A stretch of DNA of 64,000 bases from Quercus robur. Its lineage: Eukaryota; Streptophyta; Magnoliopsida; Fagales; Fagaceae. Positions 50,728-63,712 of this stretch are shown piece by piece; position 1 is the first letter of the stretch, and each line of letters opens with the position of its first letter. Made by a program: the position numbers and the translations under genes. The notes beneath the pieces were generated by a model, which saw nothing but the letters and a program-made list of their open reading frames with translations, had not been told where the DNA came from and searched no databases. The stretch lies in contig NC_065535.1 in assembly GCF_932294415.1 (NCBI RefSeq), positions 27,932,782-27,996,781 of the forward strand. The letters are read 5' to 3'.

Positions 50728-53095
50728 ATGGCTACCGTACTAAAGAGAGCAATTGGCACCATCATATCTGCCATTAAATACTGTTGCTTTCACTATCGAG
50801 ACACCCACAAAATCAAGACCTTCAACAACTTCAACTACAACATCAACATGCCTAAGGGTCGACCCCTTTCTTTGCAGGTTCGCTTTCTTACCTCTTTTGT
50901 TTTCTGAGGTATCTCGCTGGCTTCAGCTTTTGCCATGATGTTGTTGTTGTTGTTTTTGTTATTTTCAACTAACCATGACATGAGTAGTTTCAGCCACCAT
51001 AGCAATTTGCATGACATGACTTTATATGTGTTTCTCATACCAGACGAAAAGCAAGTAAAATTATTAAGTCTTCTTCTTTTTGTTGTTCTTCTTTCTCTCA
51101 TAATAGATTGATCTTCTTACTATATGGGTTTGGCAATACAAATCATGTTTCAATCTTTCATTTCATCAAAAGATCATTTCATCTGTTGGAATATGCGACG
51201 TATTCATTTGTCCTTGTTTTGTCCATGGGCTACAAAGAGAAAACATTAGAATATAAACAAGAAGCCAAAAAGAAGAAACAAACAAAAACAAAAAAATCTA
51301 ATTCTAGTAGGGAAAGTTATTGTATTGACACTATTGTAAACTAAAAATGATATAAATCTGTGCTGCAGTCACTATAGGGTTTTACTAAACATGATACCAG
51401 CCATGAATTGGGTGATGAAATTATGTTACCTATATATGTTGAATTCTTTGACGCTGTTGCTATATTTTAAGGGATGTACAAACTTTGTAAAAGACGTCAT
51501 TTGAATTTACACATGTTAATGAATTCTTTACAGTTGATGCTGTCTTTTAACTTTTAGAATTTAGATCGGGATGTAGAAATTTTGTAAAAGATACGTATCA
51601 CCTAAATTTATACATGTCAATGAATTCTTTACTGTTTTCACTGTCTTCTAACTTTTAAAATGGATGTACGAACTTTGTAAAAGATGTCACTTAAATTACA
51701 TGTCAATGAATTCTTCAAAATTCAGTCAGAAATTTAGAGAACAAATCCGATCTCTTGAACTAACTTAAATCCCTACATCTTTTGATAAATTATTGTAGGT
51801 TCTCATTCCATGTCTCACTTTCATTCATGTTAATCCCCTTGAATCACAATAATATCTTTGTAAAGTGCTTTGGTTATAATTTAAATAGTTGAAAAGACGA
51901 TTTTCCCAGCCTTAGTGAAAAAAAGAATCTACGACAATTAGATTAATATGAAGCTTATATAGCTTTTCTTAATCCCTTTAATTTGTTGCCTACACATAAC
52001 CGCCCAAAGTATAAAGGCCTTTAAAAGAACAAATGGAACAATAGAATAAGAAGAAAGGAAAGAAACTGTGAATACTTCTGGAAGCAGCATCTGCAAATTG
52101 TGTTTGCCTTTTCTTTTTGGTGGGGTAATGTATGATAATATTATTTTTCCTTGGTGTTGAAACCGTGTTTGCTTTACAGACCGTGGAGCTCAAAGTAAGG
52201 ATGTGCTGTACGGGCTGCGAAAGAGTAGTCAAAAATGCCATCCACAAACTTAGAGGTACATGCCTTTTAGTTTTTAACTTTACTTTCCCTTTCACAACTT
52301 GTACATATAGGATCCATATATTTGTGTAGGTTACACGTGTTGTAAAAGGATGGTCTCATAGAATTGCTTCATGAGACACCTTATCTTGGGACTATTGCAA
52401 TAATATACTATATCTATGTATGTTTAGCTACTGGCCTTGTTATTGTCCATGTAATAACAATAATTATCTCATTATATGCAATAAGCATCTCACAACTTTT
52501 GGATCCCATAATGCCTGAGACTCACAACTAAAAGTTGTGAAACACATGCAACATAGTCATTGCTTAGTCTAGGGTATCAAGTCTTGGTTTTATACGGGCA
52601 ATGTTGGATTCAGAGGAATTAATCAACTCTCTTGAGGTGCAATTAACTCTACCATAACCCTTTTGCCCAACACACATATGGAGCTGAGCTACATAATTTT
52701 GGAATTTCAAATGTTTGCTAATTAGTGACATATAAAAATTTGTATTACATGCATCTATATATGGTTTGTCAGGGATTGATTCAGTGGAGGTGAACCTAGA
52801 GATGGAAAAGGTAACCGTAGTTGGGTACGTTGATCGGAACAAGGTGCTGAAGGCAGTGAGGAGGGCTGGAAAGAGGGCTGAATTCTGGCCTTACCCTGAA
52901 ATACCTTTGTACTTCACGTCCACCAATAACTACTTCAAAGACACAACTCATGAGTTCAAAGAGAGTTACAACTATTACAGGCATGGCTACAATATTGGGG
53001 ACAGGCATGGCAACATTCCCATAAGTCATCGAGGAGATGACAAGGTCAGCAACATGTTTAACGATGATAACGTCAATGCGTGCTGCCTCATGTAA
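50728..53095 (+). CDS. heavy-metal-associated isoprenylated plant protein (HIPP)
   Basis: Three exons: 50728-50877, 52180-52255 and 52773-53095, giving 549 nt (182 aa). Introns are GT-AG, with phases 0 and 1. One HMA domain follows a 50-residue leader: VELKVRMCCTGCERVVKNAI carries the MxCxxC metal-binding motif, and VEVNLEMEKVTVVGYVD completes the fold. The C-terminus is NVNACCLM, a CaaX-type box for prenylation (Met at the last position favours farnesylation). HIPPs bind heavy metals and attach to membranes. A shorter start at Met 50848 (MPKGRPLSLQ) would give 142 aa. The longer frame is open and begins MATVLKRAIG, but a TATATAT sequence sits only 3 nt before it, so the start is unsettled. 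The closest named group is probably HIPP45-like, from memory. Confidence 0.9.
51435..51715. repeat. about 90-bp degenerate tandem repeat in HIPP intron 1
   Basis: The tgaattctt word recurs at about 51440, 51520, 51622 and 51707. Each is followed by a ctgtcttttaactt/aactttgtaaaaga block. Four imperfect units. Confidence 0.7.
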
Positions 53096-53669
53096 TTGAA
53101 ATATATATGAAGCATGCATATGTATCAATGTACTATCACCATCATCATAATGTGTAATATTTATGTATCATATTTTATAAGAGGGGCATATTTTGTATGG
53201 TTTGGATGGAAAAAAAAGATCCATCAATCTCTTTCGTTGTACTGTACAGTATGCAAAGCGCCTTGTTGCATTTATGCTGATTGTATGTAGGAGTGGGGAA
53301 TATATTCAATGGAACAGTTCCAACTTCCAAGTACTTTTTTTTTTCATGCAATTGTTGTTTTCGTAATTTGCTTTCTACTGTGCCATTAGTATTGTTGCTT
53401 GGAAAATGCTAAAAGTACTACTATTTTTACTATATAAAATTTACAAACTAATTTATCCATGTATGTAATTGGTGAATTTCAACTATATATCTAATAAATA
53501 AATGTTTAATTTTTTTTTTTTTATAATTAGTGACACATCAATTTGTAAGCTCTAAATAGAAAAATAATAATATCTTTAGCATCATTATATTTCCTTTTAT
53601 GACTGACAATATATAGTTAAGCATAAAACATGGGATCAGGCTTTCCCCTGCTCGATGTCACAGCAATCA

Positions 53670-53716
<47 letters not shown>

Positions 53717-56148
53717 TGCGATGCTTTGCATTTATTTTCCTTGCCTCCATCACTCATCAGAATTCAGTACTAGAGAGCCTTGGGGAATACACTCATTGGG
53801 TGCGTGCAGCATCCAAAAAATATGAAAAGAAGATATTAATATATTATTGGTTTGGTTGATTAGTTAATGGGCTGCGATACATCAAGGAAAACAAATAAAT
53901 TATTATTTTTTTTTAGTTTCATTCATAAGATAAATAAAAAAGAAGAAGATGAAGAAGGTTTTCCCAATTTCGATTTGTAACTATAACTTGGGCTATTTGA
54001 TGTTTCCTTCTAAAACATGTAAATGTAAATTCCAAAAAAAAATTAATTAATTAATTGTATTTGTATGATCAAATACTCAATATGAATGTGTCAGATATCC
54101 ACACTTATATATAAGGTAGTAGAGGCATTATCATCAATTGCCTTCATCACTTCTCACCTCAAATTAATTTTTTGATATATTTTCTTATAAAAAAAGTGAT
54201 ATATTTTAAATAATGGACGGGGTTCAACTCTTGGAAGTTTCTATTAAAAACACCGGATAATGTTACTGAGCTACCCAGCTCTCTGCATTACCTCAAACTA
54301 AGTGTTGGCCAACAAAAATCTGAAACTTCCAATTCATTCCAATCTACATACTAATAACTAGCAATAAGTACGTACCCAAGCAACACGTTATTGATACGCA
54401 GGTCGGCCATATAAGTATTATTTAGATCATTTCTTTTATCAACAAATGATTAATTCAACCCAAGAGTGATAGAAAATAAACAATGGACTTAAAAAGGGAA
54501 TTAAAAATCACATGGTCAAGACTTATGAAATAAATTACGAAATAAACCGTTTTTTTTTTTTCAAAAAATAATTCCTAGTAAATTTTTGTTGCAAATCAAT
54601 GAGAGAGGAAGACCTAATCAAAGTGTGAGAGGTTAAAACTTGTAAGCTTTATTGTAAGTAGACATAGTAGAAGTTTTTTTTTTTTTTTTTTTTTTCATCA
54701 AGGTATATCAATGGTGGTTTCATGTATAAGTAATATAATCCAATCATAAATTGACACTAGCATAGTAAAAGATCCAGTTGGGAGAGGGAAGTGGGGTTTT
54801 GAGAAAGATAGAAAGTGCTTGGGTTTGATGGGTAGTAATAGACTGATAGTGGGATGAGGATGGGTCAGTTTTCAAGGGTTGGGGTAGGTCAATGATCAGT
54901 TGACGAGGATGGGGTTGGTCGATGGGTTGTTGCAATGGTGGTTTTGATCTATTTTGTTTGAAACTAAATTATTTTACAACTTTTTTTTTTTTTTTGGGTG
55001 TCCTCATAAACATCTTTAGTTTGACCAGAATTTAATGTTGCTCCAAACACCTATAAAGAATGAAAATATTTTCAAAAAAACCTTGTTATACCTTGCTAAC
55101 TAATAAACGCAACCTAAAGAAAAATGGTGTCAAAATTTGTTAAGTTTATATAGGTGCATAAGTGCATCACATATATAGAGCCAAGACTCAAGAACTAATG
55201 GATAATCCATAATATAAAAATCCTTTAGAAATGTGTGGTAGCATTTAGTATCAAGCTACAAAACTCGATTCCCATCAACAACAACAACAACAACAAAAGT
55301 TTGCAAAACTCGATTCCTTTTAAGTTTTAACTCGAGTAGTCAGGTTGGTATTCGGATTGGGCCCAACTAATGGGCTTGAGAAAAACCTACTTTAAGATCG
55401 AAAGATTTTATTAAACACTGTGTGGTGGGCCTGGCCTGGGAGGCAAAATAAGAAGTAATAAAGGAAAAGAAAGGGAAATCTAAATTATGTTCTTGGGCTA
55501 TTAAAGGAATGGCCATACGGACGGGTACCTCTAAGGTAATGGTTAATAATTTATTTTAAGAAAGTTTTGACACTATTTTTTATGGGAAATAGAAAAAACT
55601 GTTAAAATATTAATTATTTTTTTTCCCCATAAAAACTTTCTTTAAATAAATTATTAACTATTACCCTAACGGCATCCATTGGCTTTTTTCTTAAAGTAAT
55701 AAAGGTAATAACCCTCATAGTCAAAGACATTCTTTCGTGTGTACTGAGTTTTTTTAATTTTATGATACCTATTTTTGTAAGATATATAATCACCATGCCT
55801 ATGCCTTTTTCTTTTTGTACTCAATAAATTGTGCAAAAAATTTAAATAAAATATGATTTTTTTTCTTTCTATTATTTTTAGTTATAAAATTTGATAACTA
55901 CAGCAGCTATTAATTGTCTTGTTTACTTTTGTATAAATATAAATTTTGATTTTATAATAATTACTAATGGATAATTATGATAGTTACTAATAATATTTTA
56001 TTTTAATTGTGACAATATTCTAATGGAATGTTTAAATATAGAATAAAATCTGAAACATGTAAAATCAATATCCCTCTAGGTGAAAAATTATTAGGTCCAC
56101 CAAAGGACTGCTGAGGTAATCCTTCTTGATCTTCCTAAATAATAAAAC
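53096..56148. other. intergenic, no gene
   Basis: Follows the HIPP 3' UTR. It holds a (TA)n tract at about 53673-53713, long T runs (near 54675 and 54980) and the inverted-repeat element at 55504-55690. No supported coding sequence. Confidence 0.55.
55504..55690. mobile_element. MITE with about 34-bp inverted arms
   Basis: The arm at about 55536-55570 (ggtaatggttaataattt) pairs with 55625-55662 (aaattattaactattacc). The outer ends (aatggccatacgg and the complement of gcatccattggc) are also similar. No coding content. Confidence 0.6.
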
Positions 56149-57554
56149 ATTGTTGTAGGGACACGATTTTTAACGACCACGTTGGGCTCGTATGTAAAGG
56201 GCCCGAACAATATGATTTGTAGAGAGTGGGTTTGGAAAGGCATGACCTTGGACGCAGGGCAATGGCCTGATCCTGATTTTATGAGAGCACATACAAAGAT
56301 AGGTTTGGCCTGAATAGCTGAGCTTTACATCAATATAGCTTGAAGGATTTGACTCCTCGGACTTAATCCGAGGAGCGTCCCATTCTCACCATTCTTCCTC
56401 CTTTTTCTCCTCCTTTTTCCGGGGCCTCCCCCCCTTTCTTTTTAGCTCTCTTTTCCCTTTTATACTAGTATTCACTTCCCCTTCTTAATCTACGTGTCAG
56501 TTTTTCCTTATTTGGGGTAATTACTTGTCCTGTCAATCCATACGTCAGAGTGGTTGGGAAAAGCTGGATAGCATGGTATGGAGTATGGGCTTGTCAGGCG
56601 CTGGGCTCCACATTATGGTGTTGGCAGCTTTCTCGTTTGTACTGCTCTTGTACTGAGTTTGTCCTTTTCTTCAGGCGTTTTGTGAGGTGTTGAGCATGAG
56701 ATCGTCCTCGGCCACATTCTTGGGCCATTAAGGGGCTTTCATCATACGTCCTCGGCAGTAGGCTCCTCGGCTTGGGCTTTGGGCCCTTAATGTGAAGTGG
56801 ACTGGGATTTCAAATTTCAGGCCCCACAATAGCCCCTCAAAATCCTGCTTCCCGACTTTTTAGTTAGGGAGGAGGGTTTTGGTGATGTTGGGCCCACCTC
56901 GCGGTTTGCTCAAGTTCCGCACCTTATTGCTGTTTGTGTTCTTCCATTTGCATGGGAGATGTGCCGAATTAAGAGGCATTACTTTATTCTTCACCCACGC
57001 AGTGTCCTTTGATGTTTCAGTATTTGAGGCGCGCCTTCACGAGGACCTTTAAATCTTATGGTGACGGATAGTGTTGGAAATTGTGCCAAAGCTGCCTTGT
57101 CCGCAGCGTTTCTTGGGAATCTGCTCAAATTAAATGACACTACCTTACCCTTTATATAAGCAGGATAGGTGGTTATTCTCCTGGCATATAAACCCTTCTG
57201 CCCTCTTCAAAATCATAACCCTTGATCTATAACCAGTTCTCACATCCAGTGTCGTCTTCCCTTAGTGCAATATGTTTGAGGCTTGGGTGGAGGTGGAGGA
57301 ACTTCACCCGCCATAGAGGCACCGGACCCTTCCAAGACTTAAGGTGGTGTGGTCTGGGCAGGGGAGGCACAGATTTAAGGTATCCTCCCGCTTGGATAAG
57401 GTGGGAACGATACCCCTACCTCTTTCAGTCAAAATCTGAAGCAGGTTTTGGTCATACCAAATTTTTGGTGTGTCAGAAGAAAGGTTTTCCGCCATCAACG
57501 CTGTCTGCTATACCGCAGGCGTGGTTCCGTGGAGGCCCATCAACTTCCGGCTGC

Positions 57555-57680
57555 CTGCACCTTTTCTTCAACGGTGCTAGCCTCAAGTTGGATTCCCTGC
57601 ACCTTTTCTTCAGCTGCGCTAGCCCGAAGTCGGGCTCCCGGCGCCTTTTCTTCAACGGTGCAGGCCCCGAGTGGGGCTCT
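57555..57680. repeat. 42-bp tandem repeat, three copies
   Basis: Units start at 57555, 57597 and 57639 with ctgcacctttt or its variants. The length is a multiple of three, so it keeps open frames on both strands (for example PLKKRCREP on the -). Confidence 0.85.
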
Positions 57681-58384
57681 TTGGCTGCCTGAGTTATAGG
57701 CATGTAAAAGTATTGAGGAATGACTTCCTTAGACGAAATTTTGAAGCGGCAGCACGTCTCCTCTCTGCACTTCCTCTTCGGCTTTTTTTTTATTCCCTTG
57801 TATCTTTTCTTTTCGCTTTTTGCAGTTAGCTTCAGTGTGAGCTTATTTAAGCTCCTTCGTTGTACACTGTACTATTTCTTCGTCTTAATAAAAGATAAAT
57901 TTATTTACTTGTTTTAAATATTTTTCCTTTCTGCAACAACTATTTTGTGAATGGGTGTGCTCCATGTGTGTTTTTCTTCAATGATACTTAGAGCAGGAAA
58001 CCTTGAAACATAATCCGACTAATTCTAATTTACCGACATTACCAGGCATAATAATGATAATTTCCAGTAAATTAAACTCATGAAACTAACCGAGATAACA
58101 GTTGAATACTCCGTAATGCGTGCGAGGAGACCGTCCGAGAACGATAAACTCTAAATGATTCATCCGAGGGGGTAGCCGAGCAGTGAGGGACTAACTGCGT
58201 TTTGACAACGTATGACACTATATTGCAGTTGCACCAATTCCCCTAGTACCGAGAATCCGAGGGTAAGCTGGGGAATCCATGCATCTTTGGGATTAGCCCA
58301 CGTATCAATGGGGAACTCTTCTCCGGGGTAGATTCTAAGGGCCATATAACGTCCAGGTCATGTCCATAGCTTGTAGTTTTTCTG

Positions 58385-58906
58385 TTCCCCATAGGCTTGA
58401 GTCCGAGGACCATGCAAGGCCTTGGTTCTGTCCAAAACTTATAATTTTTCTTTTGAGTACTTAGTTTTCCCATAGGCTTGAGTCCGAGGACCATGCAAGG
58501 CCTTGGTTCTGTCCAAAACTTGTAATTTTTCTTTTAAGTACTTGGTTTCCCCATAGGCTTGAGTCCGAGGACCATGCAAGGCCTTGGTTCTGTCCAAAAC
58601 TTGTAATTTTTCTTTTGAGTACTTGGTTTCCCCTAAGGCTTGAGTCCGAGGACCATGCAAGGCCTTGGTTCTGTCCAAAACTTGTAATTTTTCTTTTGAG
58701 TACTTGGTTTCCCCATAGGCTTGAGTCCGAGAACCATGCAAGGCCTTGATTCTGTCCAAAACTTGTAATTTTTCTTTTGAGTACTTGGTTTCCCCATAGG
58801 CTTGAGTCCGAGGACCATGCAAGGCCTTGGTTCTGTCCAAAACTTGTAATTTTTCTTTTGAGTACTTGGTTTCCTCATAGGCTTGAGTCCGAGGACCATG
58901 CAAGGG
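58385..58906. repeat. 81-bp tandem repeat, seven copies
   Basis: The gtccgag(g/a)accatgcaagg motif starts at 58401, 58482, 58563, 58644, 58725, 58806 and 58887, an exact 81-bp step. 81 bp is 27 codons, which explains the repetitive open frames on the - strand. It lies in the interior of the LTR element. Confidence 0.95.
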
Positions 58907-60116
58907 GGAGAGTTAGCTTAAAGCTGGAAGCCCCTAGGGCTGCCCGTGCCATTGGCACTGCAAGGCGTAGCCCCTAGCTGAAGTTTATGCCGGGGCAACA
59001 ACTGCATGTCGCTGGAGATGGAGGAAACTTCACGAACTTCTGCCTGATAGAGGCTTGACTCCACTGCCATCTGCGCCAACGCGCAAGCCTTCCCACAGAC
59101 GGCGCCAATTGTAGGGACACGATTTTTAACGACCACGTTGGACTCGTATATAAAGGGCCCGAACAATATGATTTGTAGAGAGTGGGTTTGGAAAGGCATG
59201 ACCTTGGACGCAAGGCAATGGCCTAGTCCTAATTTTATGAGAGCACATACAAAGGTAGGTTTGGCCTGAATAGCTGAGCTTTACATCAATATAGCTTGAA
59301 GGATTTGACTCCTCGGACTTAATCCGAGGAGCGTCCCATTCTCACCATTCTTCCTCTTTTTTCTCCTCCTTTTTCCGGGGCCTCCCCCCCTTTCTTTTTA
59401 GCTCTCTTTTCCCTTTTATACTAGTATTCACTTCCCCTTCTTCATCTACGTGTCAGTTTCTCCTTATTTGGGGTAATTACTCGTCCTGTCAATCCATACG
59501 TCAGAGTGGTTGAGAAAAGCTGGATAACATGGTATGGAGTATGGGCTTGTCAGGCGCTGGGCTCCACATTATGGTGTTGGCAGCTTTCTCGTTTGTACTG
59601 CTCTTGTACTGAGTTTGTCCTTTTCTTCAAGCGTTTTGTGAGGTGTTGAGCGTGAGATCGTCCTCGGCCACATTCTTGGGCCATTAAGGGGCTTTCATCA
59701 TACGTCCTCGGCAGTAGGCTCCTCAGCTTGGGCTTTGGGCCCTTAATGTGAAGTGGGCTGGGATTTCAAATTTTAGGCCCCACAATTGTCATTTATACAA
59801 ATGTGACATCACCTAGTGATTTTTTTTTTTTTTTTTTGTGCTAATTAGGAAGCTGACTCATACATTTGCATAAGTGACATCATTTTATTGGTTCTCTTGG
59901 TAGACCTAATAATTACAACAAAAATTTGCAATAATTTCACCACATTCCTAAATTAGTTTATCGCCTCACATATGGGTCATTAAAAAAAATTAAATTGCAA
60001 ATTGTGATGGGCTCAAGTGTGAGACGATAGATTAGTTTAGGAATGGTGTGAAACTTTATTGTGTTTTTAACTTATTTGGTAAAATTGTAAGACCCTTAAA
60101 AGTTTGTGTAGTAAAA

Positions 60117-60480
60117 TAGGACAAAATTTTGCTACAATGTCTACAATTTTCACTAAAAAAATTAACATAACTATATATTTTGAAAATCTAATTGTTGAAT
60201 TACATGTTATTTATGTCCTTAACACACATGTCAAATTTCGTGTACCAATCAAAAGTTATTTACTATTCAATCCATAAACTTATTTTTTATGCATAATTTT
60301 ATATTACGAAAACTTAAAATTTAAACATTTGATTGATAACATAATTAATAATATTTGATTTTATGGAAAATTTACAAGTATGAAGGATATCAAAAGAAAA
60401 TGTAATATATTAGTAAATTTGTTAAAATTCACTTTAAATAAAAAGATATTAAGTGAAATTATAGCCAAAATTTGTTTAGC
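60117..60480. mobile_element. dispersed MITE-like repeat, second copy
   Basis: Similar in reverse complement to 49175-49545. Shared words include tttgaaaatctaattgtt, cataaacttattttttatg and aaaacttaaaatttaaaca. Confidence 0.5.
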
Positions 60481-60619
60481 AAAATATTATGAGGTCAAAT
60501 AATAATTATATACATAACGGATTTTCTTACGAGACTTTGTTATATATGTAAATGTGTATTATATATAAATAAATTAGCTTTCATTTAAAAGCTTTTGACT
60601 CTTGAGTTTTGCTTTAAAA

Positions 60620-60621
<2 letters not shown>

Positions 60622-60674
<53 letters not shown>
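60622..60674. repeat. (TA)n(GA)n compound microsatellite
   Basis: An uninterrupted TA tract passes into GA at about 60640, directly upstream of a MITE. Confidence 0.85.
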
Positions 60675-60679
<5 letters not shown>

Positions 60680-61253
60680 GACCTTGTTTGGTTTGTCACT
60701 CATTCATATCCCAACACTCATTACTCAAATCTCCTCACTCAATCTCATATCCCAATATCTCACAACTCTATCTCAATAAAACCCATAACTCACTCTTATA
60801 CTCGTTTGGCTGAAAATTTTCACAATTATCTCAAATTCAAAAACCCACCTTTCTGTCACTCACTGAGTCCCATATAGCATTGATTGCATTGCAAAAGCAC
60901 TACAACGGCAACAAACTACCCACGTGTAATACCTCTCTCCTCTTCATGCCCTTCCCACAAAATCTCATCAGCTTCTCTCTCCATTCTCTCCACAAAAGCC
61001 TGCAGTGGGACTTGTGTTTGCTGGAAATTTACAAAACTGCCACTAATAACTCAAAACTCTTAACTTAAAAACAGTCTCACGATATTTTCAAAATTGCTCA
61101 CCCATCACTCAAAATTATGAGATATTATCACTAAGTTAATGGTTTGGAAATTCATCCAAACAAGCATGCTACCCATGGGCTCCACCGATTTTGAGTTATG
61201 AGTTAACAAAACTGGGATTTGTTAACTTAGTTTAGGGAAATTCAAACAAGGCC
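60680..61253. mobile_element. PIF/Harbinger-type MITE
   Basis: Terminal repeats gaccttgtttgg and the complement of caaacaaggcc, with TTA duplications at 60677-60679 and 61254-61256. About 574 bp, no transposase. Confidence 0.7.
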
Positions 61254-63700
61254 TTAGTTTTATAAATATTATAGATAGATAAACAAGCTTCTATTTAAAC
61301 AAAAAATAATAATAAAAGAAAATTAAAGAAGAGACTTTGTTATATACAGCAGAAAAGAGGACAAAGAAGTTTCACATTCTTAAATAATCCGAGTATAAAC
61401 ATTGGAATTAACGGGTACACAGCTCCATATTTTAGAGGAAGAGAATGTAAATGTTATGTTCACCAAAATAAATAAATAAATAAAAATGAGAATGTTATGA
61501 ATTTTCCATACCAAATGAAAATAGAAACAAAGGAAAAAAGAAAAAGAAAAATCATGGTACCTTCGTACAAAGAATCTGTCAAGTTCTCACTCTCACTCTC
61601 AGGTTACTTTTACTTTTTATTTTCTCTCTCTTTTTTTGGTGGGTTCAATTTTGTCCTAGTTGGAAACTTCGTTGAGAAGGCAAGAAGGACTAAAAGAAAG
61701 CAGAATGGTGTAGAATCTACACCGTTGGATTCTCATTGAAAAGGAATTAGTATTATCATATAATATGCACTCAGCATTAAAAAAGGGTAACCATATACAA
61801 TACAATAGGATTGTATGGACTTTAATCATCTGTTAATCAATCAGTTTGTGGAGTGTGGACCCCTTTAAATTCTTATATTACAAATGAATAGTGAATGTTT
61901 CCGAATTCTTGTCTTATTTCTTTGTTTCATAGTCCTTTCAAACACAACAATTTACTCACCATTACCACTTGATTTTTTTTTTTTTTTTTTTATATTACAG
62001 GCCACGTTACTACGTGGTTCACTGTCTCTCCACTATAATTCTCCTTAAATTCTTTATTTTTTTTCTATTCATTTCTATTTATATTAAGGATACAGATTTT
62101 AGAGCTTAATTTGATTCTACAAATATGAATTTAAAGTTTGAATTGTGGTTTCCAGTTAGATAGATTGATAAATTTTATTAATCCTTGAATAATTGATCTT
62201 ATTTGAATCCTACCAATTTTTTTTTTTTTTAAATCTATTAGTGATTTAGTGTTTTGAGGTGATACTTGGTGACACTCTTTTGGATTTTATACATGGGTCT
62301 ACTAAAATATTTATTTCAAAGGAAGAAGAAAAAACTCTCATGGATGAAACCCCAATGTAAGCCCAAGGAAAAAGTTGGGAAATGTAAATTGGTAGACAAA
62401 AGAGGAATTAATTTTCTCATTTATCTTTAGATTAAGTGTGTGTTTGTCAAAAATTATTTTTACCAACTTATTTTACCATTCAGTTTAGAATTTTATTTTG
62501 CAAAAAATAAATAATAAATAATGACTGTATAACAAAACTAATCTTATGGGAGTAAAATGAAAAGTTTTAAATTATAAACACTTGTTATAATTTATCACTA
62601 AATTGTAAACACTTGTTTTATCTTCCTTTTAGCACTATCACGATTTCCCATCACCTTTCTTTTTTAACAATACCTCATTTTCTATATATATATATAAACA
62701 ATACCTCATTAATGCCAAAGGCACATCAATTGAAATTAGTGAAAAAAATATATTTAAATATTCTGAAAATTCAACAAGATGAAATAGGAAATCAAGCATT
62801 CCAATTTGCTTCTCCATTGAAAAAAAATCTGATAACAAAAAATTTAGATACAATTTTTTAAATTTCTTAATTAGATTCAAACTCATAGCTATATTGACCA
62901 ATGTAATATAAAAGGTATTATATTTTTCAGGAATAATTAAATCTAATATACGAATTTAATTAAGAAATATAAGCATGACTGTCCTTTTTTTTTATATATA
63001 GAGTACAAATATATACACAAAATGTAGAGGGTCCCCTAATAGAAAGAAACAAAGAAGAAAGGGTACGGATGCAAAAAAGAAAAAACGTGATTTTTTTTCG
63101 TTTTTTTTTTTTTTTTTTTTTGAGAAACCTAAAAAAAAAAAAAAAAAAAAACGTGATTGTTGGTTCCTCTTCTTTACTAAAACTCTAGTTTGTCCAGACT
63201 TTGAACAAAGAGTTTAAAACCTCAAACTCAAAGCATCAAAGGTAGAGGAAGAGCCACTTTAAACTAAAACCTTAAAATTTGGAGCAAACACTTTACTTGT
63301 AAAGTTTTCATTCTTATCTTTGCTTGGTATGTTCAGAAAAATCTCTTCCTTCTGTCTTATCTCATTTCACTCTTTTGAGTTTTGACACATGCATATATCA
63401 CATATGATTGTTACTATAATTATTGGATTTTACACCATTATTGATGATGATTATATGTTAGTGCTATTTGATTTTTTTTAAAAAAATTATCTTGAGTACT
63501 GTGTGTGTTATATGCCGTGCAATGAATCCCAGTTCTTTGGACACACAAAAGATAAGAAAAAGGACTTTGGTTCTTTTTAAACTTGTTTGCTGCTGTAAAG
63601 AACCAATTTTGACAAATTTTCTTTTATTGAGCTTGAGTTTAGGTCTGTGGTTATGTTAGATTTTTGTTTATGATCAACTGGGTTGGTTTTGTTTTCAGCT
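61254..63700. other. intergenic and upstream region of the right-edge gene
   Basis: No coding sequence is supported. Long A and T runs occur near 61970 and 63080-63150, the latter able to fold back. The segment 63190-63326 may be a 5' UTR exon followed by an intron. Confidence 0.5.
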
Positions 63701-63712
63701 TCTGAAACAAAA

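Larger units (their letters stand above)
56154..59784 (-). mobile_element. non-coding LTR retroelement (LARD/TRIM-like)
   Basis: Target duplication attgt at 56149-56153 and 59785-59789. Two LTRs of 675 bp each (56154-56828 and 59110-59784) begin TGTAGGGACACG and end GGCCCCACA. Read on the - strand, the primer site TTGGCGCCGTCTGTGGGA (complement of 59091-59108) follows the 5' LTR, and a polypurine tract (complement of 56829-56843) precedes the 3' LTR. The 2.28-kb interior has no gag or pol. It carries tandem arrays at 57555-57680 and 58385-58906. Confidence 0.9.

Noticed and set aside
54744..54935. Pro/Gln-rich minus-strand frame
   Set aside because: Low-complexity repeat of gatgggt-type words with no homology or splice context.
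57222..57692. 156-codon frame on the plus strand
   Set aside because: It crosses the interior of a non-coding LTR element and includes the 42-bp array; no domain or start context supports it.
58439..58903. 154-codon repetitive frame on the minus strand
   Set aside because: It arises from an 81-bp tandem array in an LTR element with no coding domain; the repeat length alone keeps it open.
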